DNA of 64,000 bases from contig MVBO01000009.1 in assembly GCA_002261195.1 (NCBI GenBank), positions 40,741 to 104,740 on the forward strand, read 5' to 3'. The notes beneath the pieces were generated by a model, which saw only the letters and a program-made list of their open reading frames with translations, was not told where the DNA came from and did no database searches. The position numbers and the translations under genes were made by a program. Origin of the DNA: Bifiguratus adelaidae (lineage: Eukaryota; Mucoromycota; Endogonomycetes; Endogonales). Positions 9,517 to 20,963 of this stretch are shown here, in pieces (within the stretch, counting starts at the first letter, position 1; the number at the start of each line of letters is the position of its first letter).

Positions 9517-11354
9517 ATGAATACATTGGGGGCAAAGCATTCTGCGCGCATAACTACCTTCTTTTCATGTGTCTTGTCCATATCCATTCTCTCCTACCTG
9601 TATCACCCTCATGTGGAGAGCCATCGGCAATGGTCACCAGCACTGCCAGTCAATTATCCCGTTCTCACTCCATTTCCACCGTTGCGGCTACCTCATGCTA
9701 GACCACCGCTAGAGGACCGATTGTTTCATAGTACTGTAATTGAAGATGTTATCACGGAGGTCACGGCAAAGTTGTCTAATTCGGACTTGGCGACCATGTT
9801 TGAGAATTGCTTTCCAAACACTTTAGGTAAGTCGGTGGACAGCGTAGACAGCGTAGACTCATGTAACGTGTGGATAGATACCACCATTGCGTTCTTTGAC
9901 AAGAATCATAGTCATCCACGGACATTTGTGGTAACCGGGGACAGTAAGTGGCACAGGAACAAGCAAGGAGGATGCTGATATCAGTTGGCTAGTCCCGGCC
10001 ATGTGGATTCGTGATTCCACAAACCAGGTGACACCATATCTGCGCTACGCTTCGGCCGATCCTCAGCTGAAGTTGCTCATCAAGGGCGTCATCAACCTTC
10101 AAGCAGCTTCACTAGTGCGTTTTCCTTACGCCAATGCCTTCAAGGCACCCGCGGACGCTCATATCGGCCATGTCGGCTACTCACCTTACCCTTCAGTCGG
10201 GGACGATGGATTGATCAAGAATCATCCCGAGGGTGCCAGCGGGCATTCAGTGTTGCCTCCCTATGATCCATCAGCAGTGTGGGAATCAAAGTACGAGTTG
10301 GATTCCCTCGCATCCTTTATTAAATTGTCGGTTGCCTATTACCGAAGCACGGGCGATACTTCCCATTTCTACAGTGCCGAATGGCAAAAAGCCATGCTTG
10401 CAGTGCTTGACGTGATTGTTGAAGAAACGCGAGGTACCTGGGAGAGTTCGGCTGATTTTGCCGAGATTGGTGGCGAGCCATGGTCTGGGAGGTGGTCCGT
10501 ATGGAAGACGGGGTATCGTTTCATGCAAAGCACAAAACGGCCCACGGAAACATTGGGCCAAGACGGTCTTGGAGGGGTCGTCAGACATTGTGGTCTCGTC
10601 AAATCAGCATTTCGTCCCAGCGATGATGCCACAACGTTTCCTTTCCTAGTACCTGCCAATGCGATGCTCTCGGCTGAACTCAATAACGTTGCAACGACTT
10701 TGTATTCGCTCACACGCATGAATCCATCTGGTCAACCCAATGTCTTGTTGAGCATAGCCACCAGGAGCTCGCAGTTGTCCACATCGATTCGCAATGCCAT
10801 CTATGAATACGCCGTCTACAACCATCCGGTCTTTGGTCCAATATTTGCGTATGAAGTCGATGGTCATGGCTCCATGCTATTCATGGACGATGCGAATATT
10901 CCGTCGCTTCTTGCCTTGCCTTACCTGGGTTTTCTTTCTAAAGAAGACCCCATCTACAAGAATACACGAGCCTTTATATTATCCGAGTGGAATCCATGGT
11001 TCTTTCGAGGAACAGGTGGGTCAGCTGGATCATTTGAAGGTGTCGGGGGCCCGCATGTGGGCCGCAATATGGTCTGGCCCATGAGTCTCCTTGTACGTAT
11101 TTTGACGAGCAATGACCGTGAGGAAGTCAAGATTGCGCTGGAGATGATTCGAGGTACTACTGATGGCACAGGTAAGCTCAGGCACTTCCGTTATCTGATC
11201 CGTGCATTGACGCGACCTAGGCTTCATCCACGAATCCGTGCATGTCAACCAGGCACACATCTATACCCGTAAATGGTTCGCTTGGGCAAACACGCTGTTT
11301 GGTGAAACGATTCTGTATATTCTTGAACAGTGGCCAGATTTACTGACCACCTAG
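9517..11354 (+). CDS. Glycoside hydrolase family 125 exo-alpha-1,6-mannosidase, membrane-anchored
   Basis: Four exons (9517-9826, 9878-9943, 9993-11171, 11221-11354) give 562 residues. GH125 enzymes are metal-independent alpha-mannosidases that remove alpha-1,6-linked mannose. A single hydrophobic segment near residues 13-29 suggests a type II protein of the Golgi or secretory pathway. Landmarks are MFENCFPNTLDTT, TGDIPAMWIRDSTNQV, GGEPWSGRWSV, MLFMDDANIPSLLALPYLG and GFIHESVHVNQ, whose Glu matches a conserved, probably catalytic position. The first intron (9827-9877) is 51 bp with no in-frame stop; unspliced it would insert Val-Asp-Ser repeats, but splicing restores the conserved NTLDTT. Its substrate here (cell-wall mannan or N-glycans) is inferred. 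Confidence 0.92.
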
Positions 11355-11590
11355 TGTACATTATACAAGTTACATGTCTATGGTCGCTTAGATCGGTGTT
11401 TAGATGTTGCTATAGATGCATGTACTCTATAGGATATGAACATAATGTATATGATGGGTGACCTTGATGGCGTTGTTGTCGTCTGTGTCCCTTTGCGCGT
11501 CGTGGATGAGACGCCACGCCTAACATATTGGTGATGGTAGCGCAGGCCACGAAATAGAAGCAAGAGTTGCAAAATGCCGGTCCCACTGCC

Positions 11591-12014
11591 TCACAGCTCA
11601 TTCATGGCTGTCAGCGCATTCTCAAGATCTTGATTGAGCTGTTGATGTTGTTGCTCGGCTTCCTGCAAGTGCTGCTCAGCCAATGCCTTCTGATGCATCG
11701 TTTCCGCTCTCTATATCACTGTGTAAGCACGGGCCAGTTCAATAGCAAAGTACCCCGCACACGCATACCTTCTGGGCCTTGGTTTTCTTTTGTACCAACT
11801 GGTCTTTTAGCTCGTCAAGGACATTATCAAGTTGTTCAGTGATGGCCTCATTCTTGTACCGCTGGCCTTTTCTGTCCACACCTTTGCCTTTCTTTTCCAC
11901 ACGTCCACGCTTTGTCATTTTGACTTGTTCTTTAGGTGCCTTGGGTGTCCGTGTCCCCGGTTTGGTGGTGATGGAGTGGCCTACCGCATGCTTTGGCTTG
12001 TAGACGCGTCCCAT
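11591..12014 (-). CDS. Small basic coiled-coil protein of unknown function
   Basis: Two exons (12014-11769, 11710-11591) encode 121 residues. I do not recognise the family. The N-terminal half is strongly basic (VYKPKHAVGHSITTKPGT, KMTKRGRVEKKGKG), and the C-terminal half is a Gln/Glu/Leu-rich helix likely to form a coiled coil (LAEQHLQEAEQQHQQLNQ), ending in AMNEL. No signal peptide or membrane segment is visible. The basic region could bind RNA, DNA or ribosomes, but that is only inference. The splice sites are canonical and the junction keeps frame, so this is a real gene model. It diverges from ELP1 with 79 bp between start codons. Confidence 0.65.
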
Positions 12015-12093
12015 GGCAGAAGGCAAAAAAAAGGACAAATCAGCGCCACCGCCACTCGCTCTTTTGTCTTGCTTTCTGCTGGGATAGCGCACT

Positions 12094-15000
12094 ATGCATT
12101 CTCTACAGTTACTGGGGCACGAGGCTCATGAGCTGCTCCCAGTGGAGCTTGAACGTACTGGCGATGCTGGAATTGCCGTTAATACAGAGAAGAATATCGT
12201 GTACATTGCACTCTATAGCAGCTCAGACAGTGCGGTGACGTTGGTAGCTCGGGACGCTCAGACCGTGCAAGAAGTGGCGTCATTTCCTCTAGAACTTGGC
12301 GAGGTACCTGCCCAGTTTCACAGGGTCGTCGACCTTTCCTATTTGCCAGACCTTCAAGCGCTCTGTCTGGTACTTGGGAACGGAGAGATTATTCTCGTGT
12401 ACGATGAAGTCAATTTGAACGGGGAAAAGGTATGGTGCCGCTTTTGGTGGATGCAAATGCTGATCGATGCTAGATCGAGCATGTGGGCAGCATTGAAGCC
12501 GGTGTACAGAGCGTGAGCTGGTCTCCTGACGAGGAATTGGTAGTCATGACGACAGGTAAGTCTGGATTGCATCCATTGAAACCATGGCTGATGTGACTAG
12601 GGAGCGGTACGCTTTTGCAAATGACAAAGGACCTCAATGTCATTACGGAATTTCCGATCCAAACGACAGAACTGGGTGAAGGTAAGCAGATATGCAACAT
12701 GGTTACCATGACTGACAAATACAGTCCAATCACATAACGTGGGATGGGGCAAGAAGGAGACGCAATTTCATGGATCTGAGGGTAAAGCTGCCGCACAGAG
12801 AAAACTTGATCTCTCCAGTGTGGGCATTTCGGAGGACGATGATCAACTGGCTCGGGTTAGCTGGATAGGTGATGGCAGCTTGTATTGCTGCTCAGACATT
12901 GATCATGAACAAAGTGAGCTCAGTTTGTGAGAATAAAATGAGTTACTGACAGCGCCTAGGTCGTCGAGTGATTCATGTATACAATCGTGAAGGCACACTA
13001 CAAAGTACCAGCGAAGTCGTTGACCGGCTTGAACATGTTTTGGATTGGCGGTATGTGGTAATTAAGAGTTACATGCAGCAGGAATTTGACATTCCGCCTA
13101 CTAGGCCAACCGGAAATCTAATTGTCCCCACGAAAAGATTACCCCACCGCCATGATGTTGTTTTCCTCGAGAGAAATGGGCTGCGTCACGGTGAATTTAC
13201 GCTGAGGGAAATGTTGGAGCACAAGGTACGACATGTACAGAAGATTGAGTGACTTGCCGATCTTCTGACACCCCTTTTGGGATAGGTCTTGGCTCTGAAA
13301 TGGAACTCGGATTCAACGGTTTTGGCCATCCTCATTGCAAGATACGATGCTGGTTCACAAACATGGACAAATCATCTACAATTGTGGACCATGAACAATT
13401 ATTACTATTACCTGAAGCAGGAAATTGGAGGCCGCGTAAATGGCGATCAAGTAAATCAATTCTTGTGGGATCCGGAGATGCCTCTTAAACTGCATACAGT
13501 ATCTTCAAGTAAGTGATGACGTTGACAAAACCCGGATATTTTCTTACGTGCTTCACCAGATGGTGTCTACTCGGTCCATCAATTTTGTAACGAGGTCTTC
13601 ACGTCCAAGCATATATCCTCCAACAATGCCGGTCTCGTTGCAGTGGTCGACGGGCAACAATTGCTCCTGACTCCCTTCAGCTATCGTAACATTCCGCCGC
13701 CAATGTCAAGCGTCCAACTTGATGTTGGTGGTATTGCATGTTCGGTGGCATTTGGGCCCGGAGATAGCGGCGATGGCAATGAGTTTGCAGTACTTCTTGC
13801 GGATGGTGGTATCAAAGTTTACGACATGTCAAATCAAGGCTTTGCGCGAGGCGATTTCCAAGAGCGGGCTCACATAGTGTAAGTGGATGAAATATATTTT
13901 TGAAACCGTGCTGATGGCCTGAACTGGAACGTTAGACCAAGTGATTCAATGAACACATGTGCTCGACGCCAAATTGCATTCTTGTCAGCAGCAGAGATCC
14001 TTTGCCTTGAAGATTCTCCGAGTTTAGAAGGTGATCGCATCCGATTGATAGAATTGTCCGGGGCCGGAGAGTCTTCGCACCAGGTCACTCTTGATACCCA
14101 TGAAAGAATCTTGAGGCTGTACGCCGATACCAACACCGGACATGCGATTGTGGAGAATATGCATAGTGAATTGTTCACGCTCAGGAAGGAGCGGGAAGTT
14201 TTGATCTTGAAGCCACTATTCACGCTCCCCGAAATCTGTCAATGGCTGGGAATAATACCAACGGTATCTGAAAATGAGCAACAGGTAAGGCATTTCTTTT
14301 GCGCCTACTCCGCCCACTCTAATTGAGCCCATATAGATTTGTGTTGTCGCTTTAAGTGACCGTAGCAAGCTGTATGTCAACGAGATTCAGCTTGCACATG
14401 ACTGTACCTCTTTCTTTGTGACCAAAGACTTCCTCATATACACGACGTCAACACACACGGCTCGATTCTTACCGCTCAAATGCTCGTACGAAGGTATGTC
14501 TGGCATTGTATGCGTAATCCTTGTTTCACTCAAAATTGGTCGTAGAGCTTATAAAGCGCTGCTTGCAAAGCACTTCAATTGTTGAAGATGTTCGAAGGGT
14601 GGAACGCGGCTCAAAAATCGTGTTGGCGCTGCATCAGGGCACCAATGTCATTCTTCAGGTACGATGATCTGAACAGTTGAACGATAGGAGGTTAACACAA
14701 ATGCTTCTTCAGATGCCTCGAGGCAATTTAGAGACTATTTCACCCCGACCGCTGGTGCTTTCGCAGGTGCGAGAAGCCTTGGATGCGTAAGTAGACCATG
14801 CCAAACATTTGCGTATCAGAAAAGTAAATGCTCGCAGTTTGGACTTCAAGACGGCTTTCATCGTGTCCCGCAAACACCGCGTAGACCTCAACTTGATATA
14901 CGACCACAACCCGCAAGCATTCATGGCAAATGTCAAACTTGTCGTTGAACAGATCGCTGATCCAGAGTATCTAAACCTGTTGCTTTCCAGTCTTAGGTAC

Positions 15001-16709
15001 ACCTTTTCGTCTTATTTTATTGCTACATTTCGTTGACCATCGTTGAACAGAGCAGAAGATGTCACACGCACGACCTACAAGGACAACACGAATCCTTCAT
15101 CAAGTGAACCAACTGTTGACAAGTAAGTACAAATTGCCTTCTCTACAATACGTGCTCATTCAAAATTCATTCCAGTGTCAACAAGATAAATGATATCTGC
15201 GATGCTGTACGCAAGGTTTTGGAGACCAAGGACAAAAGATACTACATGCAAACTATACTCTCAACCTATGTCCGCAAATCACCACCGGATTTGGAGTCAG
15301 CATTGAGATTGCTAGCAGATCTTCGAAAACAGGACCTTAGTCTAGCCGAAGACGCTCTCAAGTACACTATTTTCCTATGCGATGTGGATCAGCTATACGA
15401 CGTTGCATTGGGACTCTACGACTTCAATCTTGTTCTCATGGTGGCCCAACAATCACAGCGCGATCCAAGAGAGTATCTCCCTTTCCTTCAAGAACTCCAA
15501 AGCTTACAAGGCGATGAGCAGCGCTATCGCATCGATGATCATCTTAAACGCTATGCCAAGGCAGTAGAGCATCTTAGCAAATCGGGTCATGCCACTTTTG
15601 CCGAAGTCTGCCAGTACATTCAGAAACATGAGCTTTACACGGTTGGTCTAACCTTATATCCGGCGGAATCGATAGAGCGATCCAATATCTTATGTTTGTA
15701 CGGAGAGCATTGCAAAGAGAAGGGAGAATATCGAGAAGCAGCCATTCTATTCCAGATGGGCGGCGACAAGTACAAGGCTATGGACGCTTATACGTCCATT
15801 AGTGCTTGGCGGGAAGTGTTCGCCTTAGCCAGTCAGCTAAACCTTTCAAAAGATCACCTATCAGCGATTGCGATGGAGCTTGTGCAGAGACTTCGAGACA
15901 AGGAGCAGTATTATGAAGCGGCTACCGTTGCGATTGAGTATGCGCAAGATGTGGAGACAGCGCTTGAGGTTCTGATCAAGGGTTACCATTGGAGCGAAAG
16001 TATTCGGCTTTGCTATCTGCACAATCGCCAAGATCTGCTTCAAACGCATATCCTTCCGGGCATGGACGATGCCTATGAACAGATTACGGACGACATCAAA
16101 GAAATGGGTGACAGATTCAGAAAACAAAGTGATCGATTGCAAGAGCTTCGACGAGAGAAGGTTGCGAAGGCCAGCATGGATCTTCCGGTAGATGACGCTC
16201 TCGACAATGTGGACATGATGTCCGATACAACGTCCATGATGAGTGCCTATACTCGTTACACCCAAACCACAACGCAACAATCCATTTACTCCACTACTAG
16301 CAAGTAAGAAAAATACCGAGCGTAGAATGCCAATCACTTTACTCAATGTTGCAATAGCAAAACCGCCAAAATGCGCAAAAAGGAGGAGAAAAAGAAGGCG
16401 AGAGGCAAAAAGGGCTCTATCTACGAGGAGGAGTATATCATTGACTCTCTCAGACGTGTCACCGGACGGGTGCTTAGCTTGCAAGAAGAGGTCAAGGACT
16501 ATCTGCAAACGCTCGTCACTTTTGGACAATTGGATCGAGCCAAGAGCGTTAAGACTGCCTTCCAAGATTTGATGACCATGGTAGAAATGCGACAAGCAGA
16601 CATTTTTGAACCCAAGCTGTTAGAGACTGCTCCAGTACCCGAGATAGCATTACGCAAGCCAGAGTTTAAAAAGATCCCTTGGAGCATCGCCATGCTCAAT
16701 AGCATGTAG
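12094..16709 (+). CDS. ELP1: Elongator complex subunit 1 (IKI3/IKAP)
   Basis: About 15 introns of 45-60 bp interrupt this gene, which encodes roughly 1,260 residues. ELP1 is the scaffold of Elongator, which adds carboxymethyl-type modifications to wobble uridines of tRNAs. The N-terminal WD40-type propellers include SIEAGVQSVSWSPDEELVV, VGWGKKETQFHGSEGKAA and VLALKWNSDSTVLAI. The C-terminal helical-repeat part contains ALKYTIFLCDVDQLYDVALG, RDPREYLPFLQELQ, KRYAKAVEHLSKSG and AILFQMGGDKYKAMDAY. A lysine-rich stretch, then GSIYEEEYIIDSLRR, marks the typical basic C-terminal region. The stop at 16709 is only 52 bp before the PAN2 start on the same strand. Confidence 0.96.
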
Positions 16710-16761
16710 ACAATAGATCCAAAAAAGGAAATCTCTACACCTTGTCTTTGGCTTTGTCGAC

Positions 16762-19700
16762 ATGGACAGCTGGAATGAGGTTCGGAGGTTCTGCATAACA
16801 GACCCTTCGAAGCCAGTTGGCATATCGGCTGTAAAAGCGGATACTTATCACGATTTAATTTGGATTGCGGACGAGCGGGTTAGTGACAGAGCTTGCGGCG
16901 ACGAGAGAGACTCCTTCGACACTGATGTGGTGCTTGTCGCGTTTAGGGATATGTTCGTTCGCATGTGTGGCCAGGTCTGGAGCGGTACACGGCATTCAGA
17001 GTGGGAAGTGCAGAACCAGTTCGACAGATTATGGTTCTTGACCGTGGGGTCATATTCTTGGCTGAAAGCAGAGTTCAAATGCGGTCTCGGCGAGGTTTGG
17101 TGCTATGGAGTGTGGAAGCGCAAGGAAACAAGAAGTTTTACTGCATGACTTCGAGCTTTTTGCCCAACTCAGAGATTTTGGTGGGAGGTTTGAACGGCGT
17201 CATCGTGATCAATACCATTCGCGGAATAGTCACGAAGGAGGTAAGTTTCTCTTTCACCGAACCACACACCACAAATGGCATGCTCACACATGAAAACAGC
17301 AATCAGATACTCAGAACGTTGTGATCATAAGGAAAGCGTCTAGGACCATCATTTGCGGAGACATGAATGGAGAAATCGTCATGCTTAATCAACGGACATT
17401 GCAAGTTGAACAGCGTATCTTCGCTCATACGGGATCTTTATCGGACCTTGATATTGCTGGTGACTTACTCCTAACCTGCGGCTTCTCCCAACGGTAAGAA
17501 TTGTACCAAAACATCCACTTTATTAATTAGCATCTGCAGTCAAGGCACCATGGTCATCGATCCTATGGTCAAAGTATACGATATTCGTGGCGCAATCCGG
17601 TCACTTCCTCCCATTCCCTTCCCCAGTGGTCCCGTCACTTTTGCACAACATCCGAACCTGTCGACAACGATATTCATTGCATCCCAACTCGGTCAATTTC
17701 AACTGTGCGATATCAACGCTGTCATTGGGATGAGCAATTCTGGTGCTGGGCAACATTTTTATCAAACGCAAACGTCTGCATTTTTGACTGTAATGGATGT
17801 GTCGTCGAGCGGAGAGCTACTCATCATTTGTGACGCCTCTGGAATGGTGATGCTATGGAGTGACCGCGAGACTCCATCACTCAATCCCTATTCCGCACCT
17901 ATCGAGCTTCCTGATCCTCCACAACCACCACCCAATGTAATAGTAGACGATGACACGTAAGTGAGTCCTGTACTAATCTCGAGCTATTGACACCAGCAAT
18001 ACGCTTTTTACAGCCCTTTGTCGGCTATTGGAATGCCGTACTACGTCGAAAAGCTACTCAGCGTCTGGCCCCCAAATATGGTATTCGAAGTTGGACAGCC
18101 CCCGGAAGAGTTGAACCCAGACATATTAGCAAAAATGAAGACCGTAGACTTTGTGGGCTATGCTCCGTATACGAGCAGCAAGAAACGTAACCAGGTCTCA
18201 CGAACCGGCAAGCAGGTAAAGAAAGGTTTAGAGGTCCCAAAGTTCCGAAGCGAACAGGCTCGAGAACTCTTGAGAGGCGGTAATGGTGGTGCCGTTGACG
18301 ATGTAAGACCTATCGGAGAGGGTGTCAGAAGTTTAACAACTTATTTATAGAGCGGAGATATGCCTGAAGATATGCCTGAAGATGATGAAGATGCAATTGA
18401 CCATTCGCAAGAGGACATGCCAAAGTGGTATCGTCGGGTAGAGATTCAATATTCACGGTTTGGAGTTGAGGATTTCGACTTTGGGTAAGTCGAGGTTGAC
18501 TCTGGAAAAAGATAACTTACACTTCCCCAATGTACATAGGTTCTACAACAGGACTAAATTCGGCGGTCTGGAAACCCACATTGCGCATTCTTATTGCAAC
18601 TCTTTGCTTCAAGCTCTACATTTTACGCTCCCCTTACGTGCCATTGCTAAACATCATATCAGCACTTCCTGCAATAAGGAAAATTGCTTGTGTTGCGAGC
18701 TAGGTTTCTTGTTCCGCATGCTCGAGGATTGCAAAGGCCAGAATTGCCAAGCGAGCAACTTCTTGCGTGCGTTTTCAACAATTCCGCAGGGTGAGTAGGT
18801 TGCCACCATGGCAGCGTTTTTGACTTTTACTTCAAAGCTGGAGCGCTCGGGCTATTCGAGCCAGAGGTTCCCGATCCTACCATATCTTATTCCTTGTTGA
18901 TCCAACATTTTAATCGATTTATTTTGGAGCAACTACATCAAGATTCCAACAATTCCACCAGTAATCCTAAACTACTCAAGGACGATGCATATATGGAGCT
19001 AGCAAGCAATACAGTACCTTCACCCATTCAGCAAGTCTTCGGTATGAGGACAGCAAACGTGTCAAAATGCAGCCGTTGTGGAAATCTGAATGAGCGCATT
19101 GTATACCCATTTGTAGTGGATATGACATATCCCAAACTGGTATGTTCTGTTCTCCTCTAGTGACCTTGCTTACCTCTTTGTAGGACTCAATTCCTCCAAA
19201 ACTTGGAAGTAGTGACAAGAAGAGATCCTTCGCCGACGTGCTGGGCTTGAGCTTGCATCGCGAGAGTCAAACAAAAGCATGGTGTTCTAAATGCCAAGCA
19301 TATCAACCAACGACCACGAAAAAGGTTGTTCAAAGCTTGCCTTTGGTGCTAAATATCAACACCAACGCACAGACTCCTGAACAGCAGTCATACTGGCAAG
19401 GTAACATTGGTGGTGATACCCACGATTGGCTACCAAAAAAGTATGCATCTACTTGCGCGTATAGTAGGATCTAACATCTTTTTCCGCTACAGAATCCTTG
19501 TGAGAATAGTCGGCGATAGAATCGAAGTCGAAGAATTGAGACAGGGCGAAGATGCGAACGATACATTAGGAAGAAGTTCAACAGAGGAAGCGTCAGCAAT
19601 ATATGAGCTAACGGTAGGACAGATGAGTGACTTTAATTTCACTGACCAGACTGTTGCTAGTCATCTGTCATACAAGTGCAACAAGGGAAAGAGGTGCCGC

Positions 19701-20949
19701 ATCTAGTTGCCCAGATAAGGATTCCAGACCAGGAATTGGAATCACGCGATCGAAGTCCATGGTACATCTTTAATGATTTCCTGGTTCGGAGAATCAATGA
19801 AGGGGAAGTCACAGCAATAAATAAGCCTTGGAAGGTAACTATTTCAAATGTACAGCTTTGAAACGGAAACTTACACGAGCAGGTCCCTGGTGTCTTGTAC
19901 TATACTCGATGTGATGCTTCCAAAATATGGAACGATGAGGTCTTGAACACAAAGCTGGACCCCTCAATATTACTCGATGACATCTCCATCTCAAAGTAAG
20001 CACGGTTATATACCTTGTGCAACTTATGCTGACGCTCTGTAAGGAACATGGACCCTACTGCTCAAGTCCATGAAGTATTGAGTCCAGACGAGCTTCCTAA
20101 GAAAGGCACACTAGTGGCAATTGATGCTGAATTTGTTGCGATGAACCAGGAGGAGACGGAATATCGCAGTGATGGCACGAAACATTTGATCAGACCCAGT
20201 CGTCTTAGCTTGGCGAGAGTCAGTGTACTCCGTGGTGACGGCGAAAAGGAAGGCGTACCTTTCATAGATGATTACATTGCAACGGGCGAACCTGTGGAGG
20301 ACTATCTTACTGAATTCAGTGGCATCGTCGGTAAGTCAGCTACACCGTGGAGGGTGACCAGGTATACTCACCTACTATACAGCGGGAGACCTAGATCCAA
20401 ATGCTTCCAAGCATACTTTGGTTCCTCTTAAAGTAGCTTACAAAAAGCTGCGACTGCTACTAGACATGGGTTGCATCTTTGTTGGTCACGGCTTGAAGAA
20501 GGATTTTCGAATTATAAGTAAGGCCAATGACACCGCAAAGAGAGTAGTGTCTAACGCTCATTGACAGACATATTCGTTCCTCCTGAGCAAGTGATTGATA
20601 CCGTAGACATATACCATATTCGAAATCGACAAAGGTAATTTGCCTCTTGTGAACAGCATAGGTGTGCGTGCGCTGACACTTCACGCAGGAAAATTTCTTT
20701 ACGCTTTCTTGCCTGGTATCTTCTCAAGGAGGACATCCAAAAGGACACACATGACAGTATTGAAGATGCTGCAACGGTATGTGTGCTGCGCAACTGATTA
20801 TGTACAATAGCTATCGCTGACAACCTGCTTCGAAGGCGCTTGCTATCTACAAAAAGTATCAACAGTTCCGTATGGAGGGGAAATTTGGCCAGGTATTGGA
20901 AGACATATACGACGCTGGACGGAAAGCGAACTGGCTTAAAAATCAATAA
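16762..20949 (+). CDS. PAN2: PAN2-PAN3 deadenylase catalytic subunit
   Basis: This multi-intron gene encodes about 1,100 residues. PAN2 trims mRNA poly(A) tails as the nuclease of the PAN2-PAN3 complex. The N-terminus ([10 protein letters not shown], then RYTAFR) opens a WD40 propeller. The middle is a catalytically dead ubiquitin-hydrolase-like domain, with [20 protein letters not shown] and zinc-type CSRCG. The C-terminal DEDD exonuclease shows its acidic residues in [27 protein letters not shown] and [16 protein letters not shown]. The gene ends [12 protein letters not shown]. Its stop codon is 14 bp from the stop of the convergent TERT gene, so the two transcripts must overlap. Confidence 0.95.
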
Positions 20950-20963
20950 AGAAACGATATTTC

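Noticed and set aside
9827-9877. Tandem Val-Asp-Ser peptide repeat in GH125
   Set aside because: It is intronic; the donor GTAAGT and acceptor TAG restore the conserved sequence.
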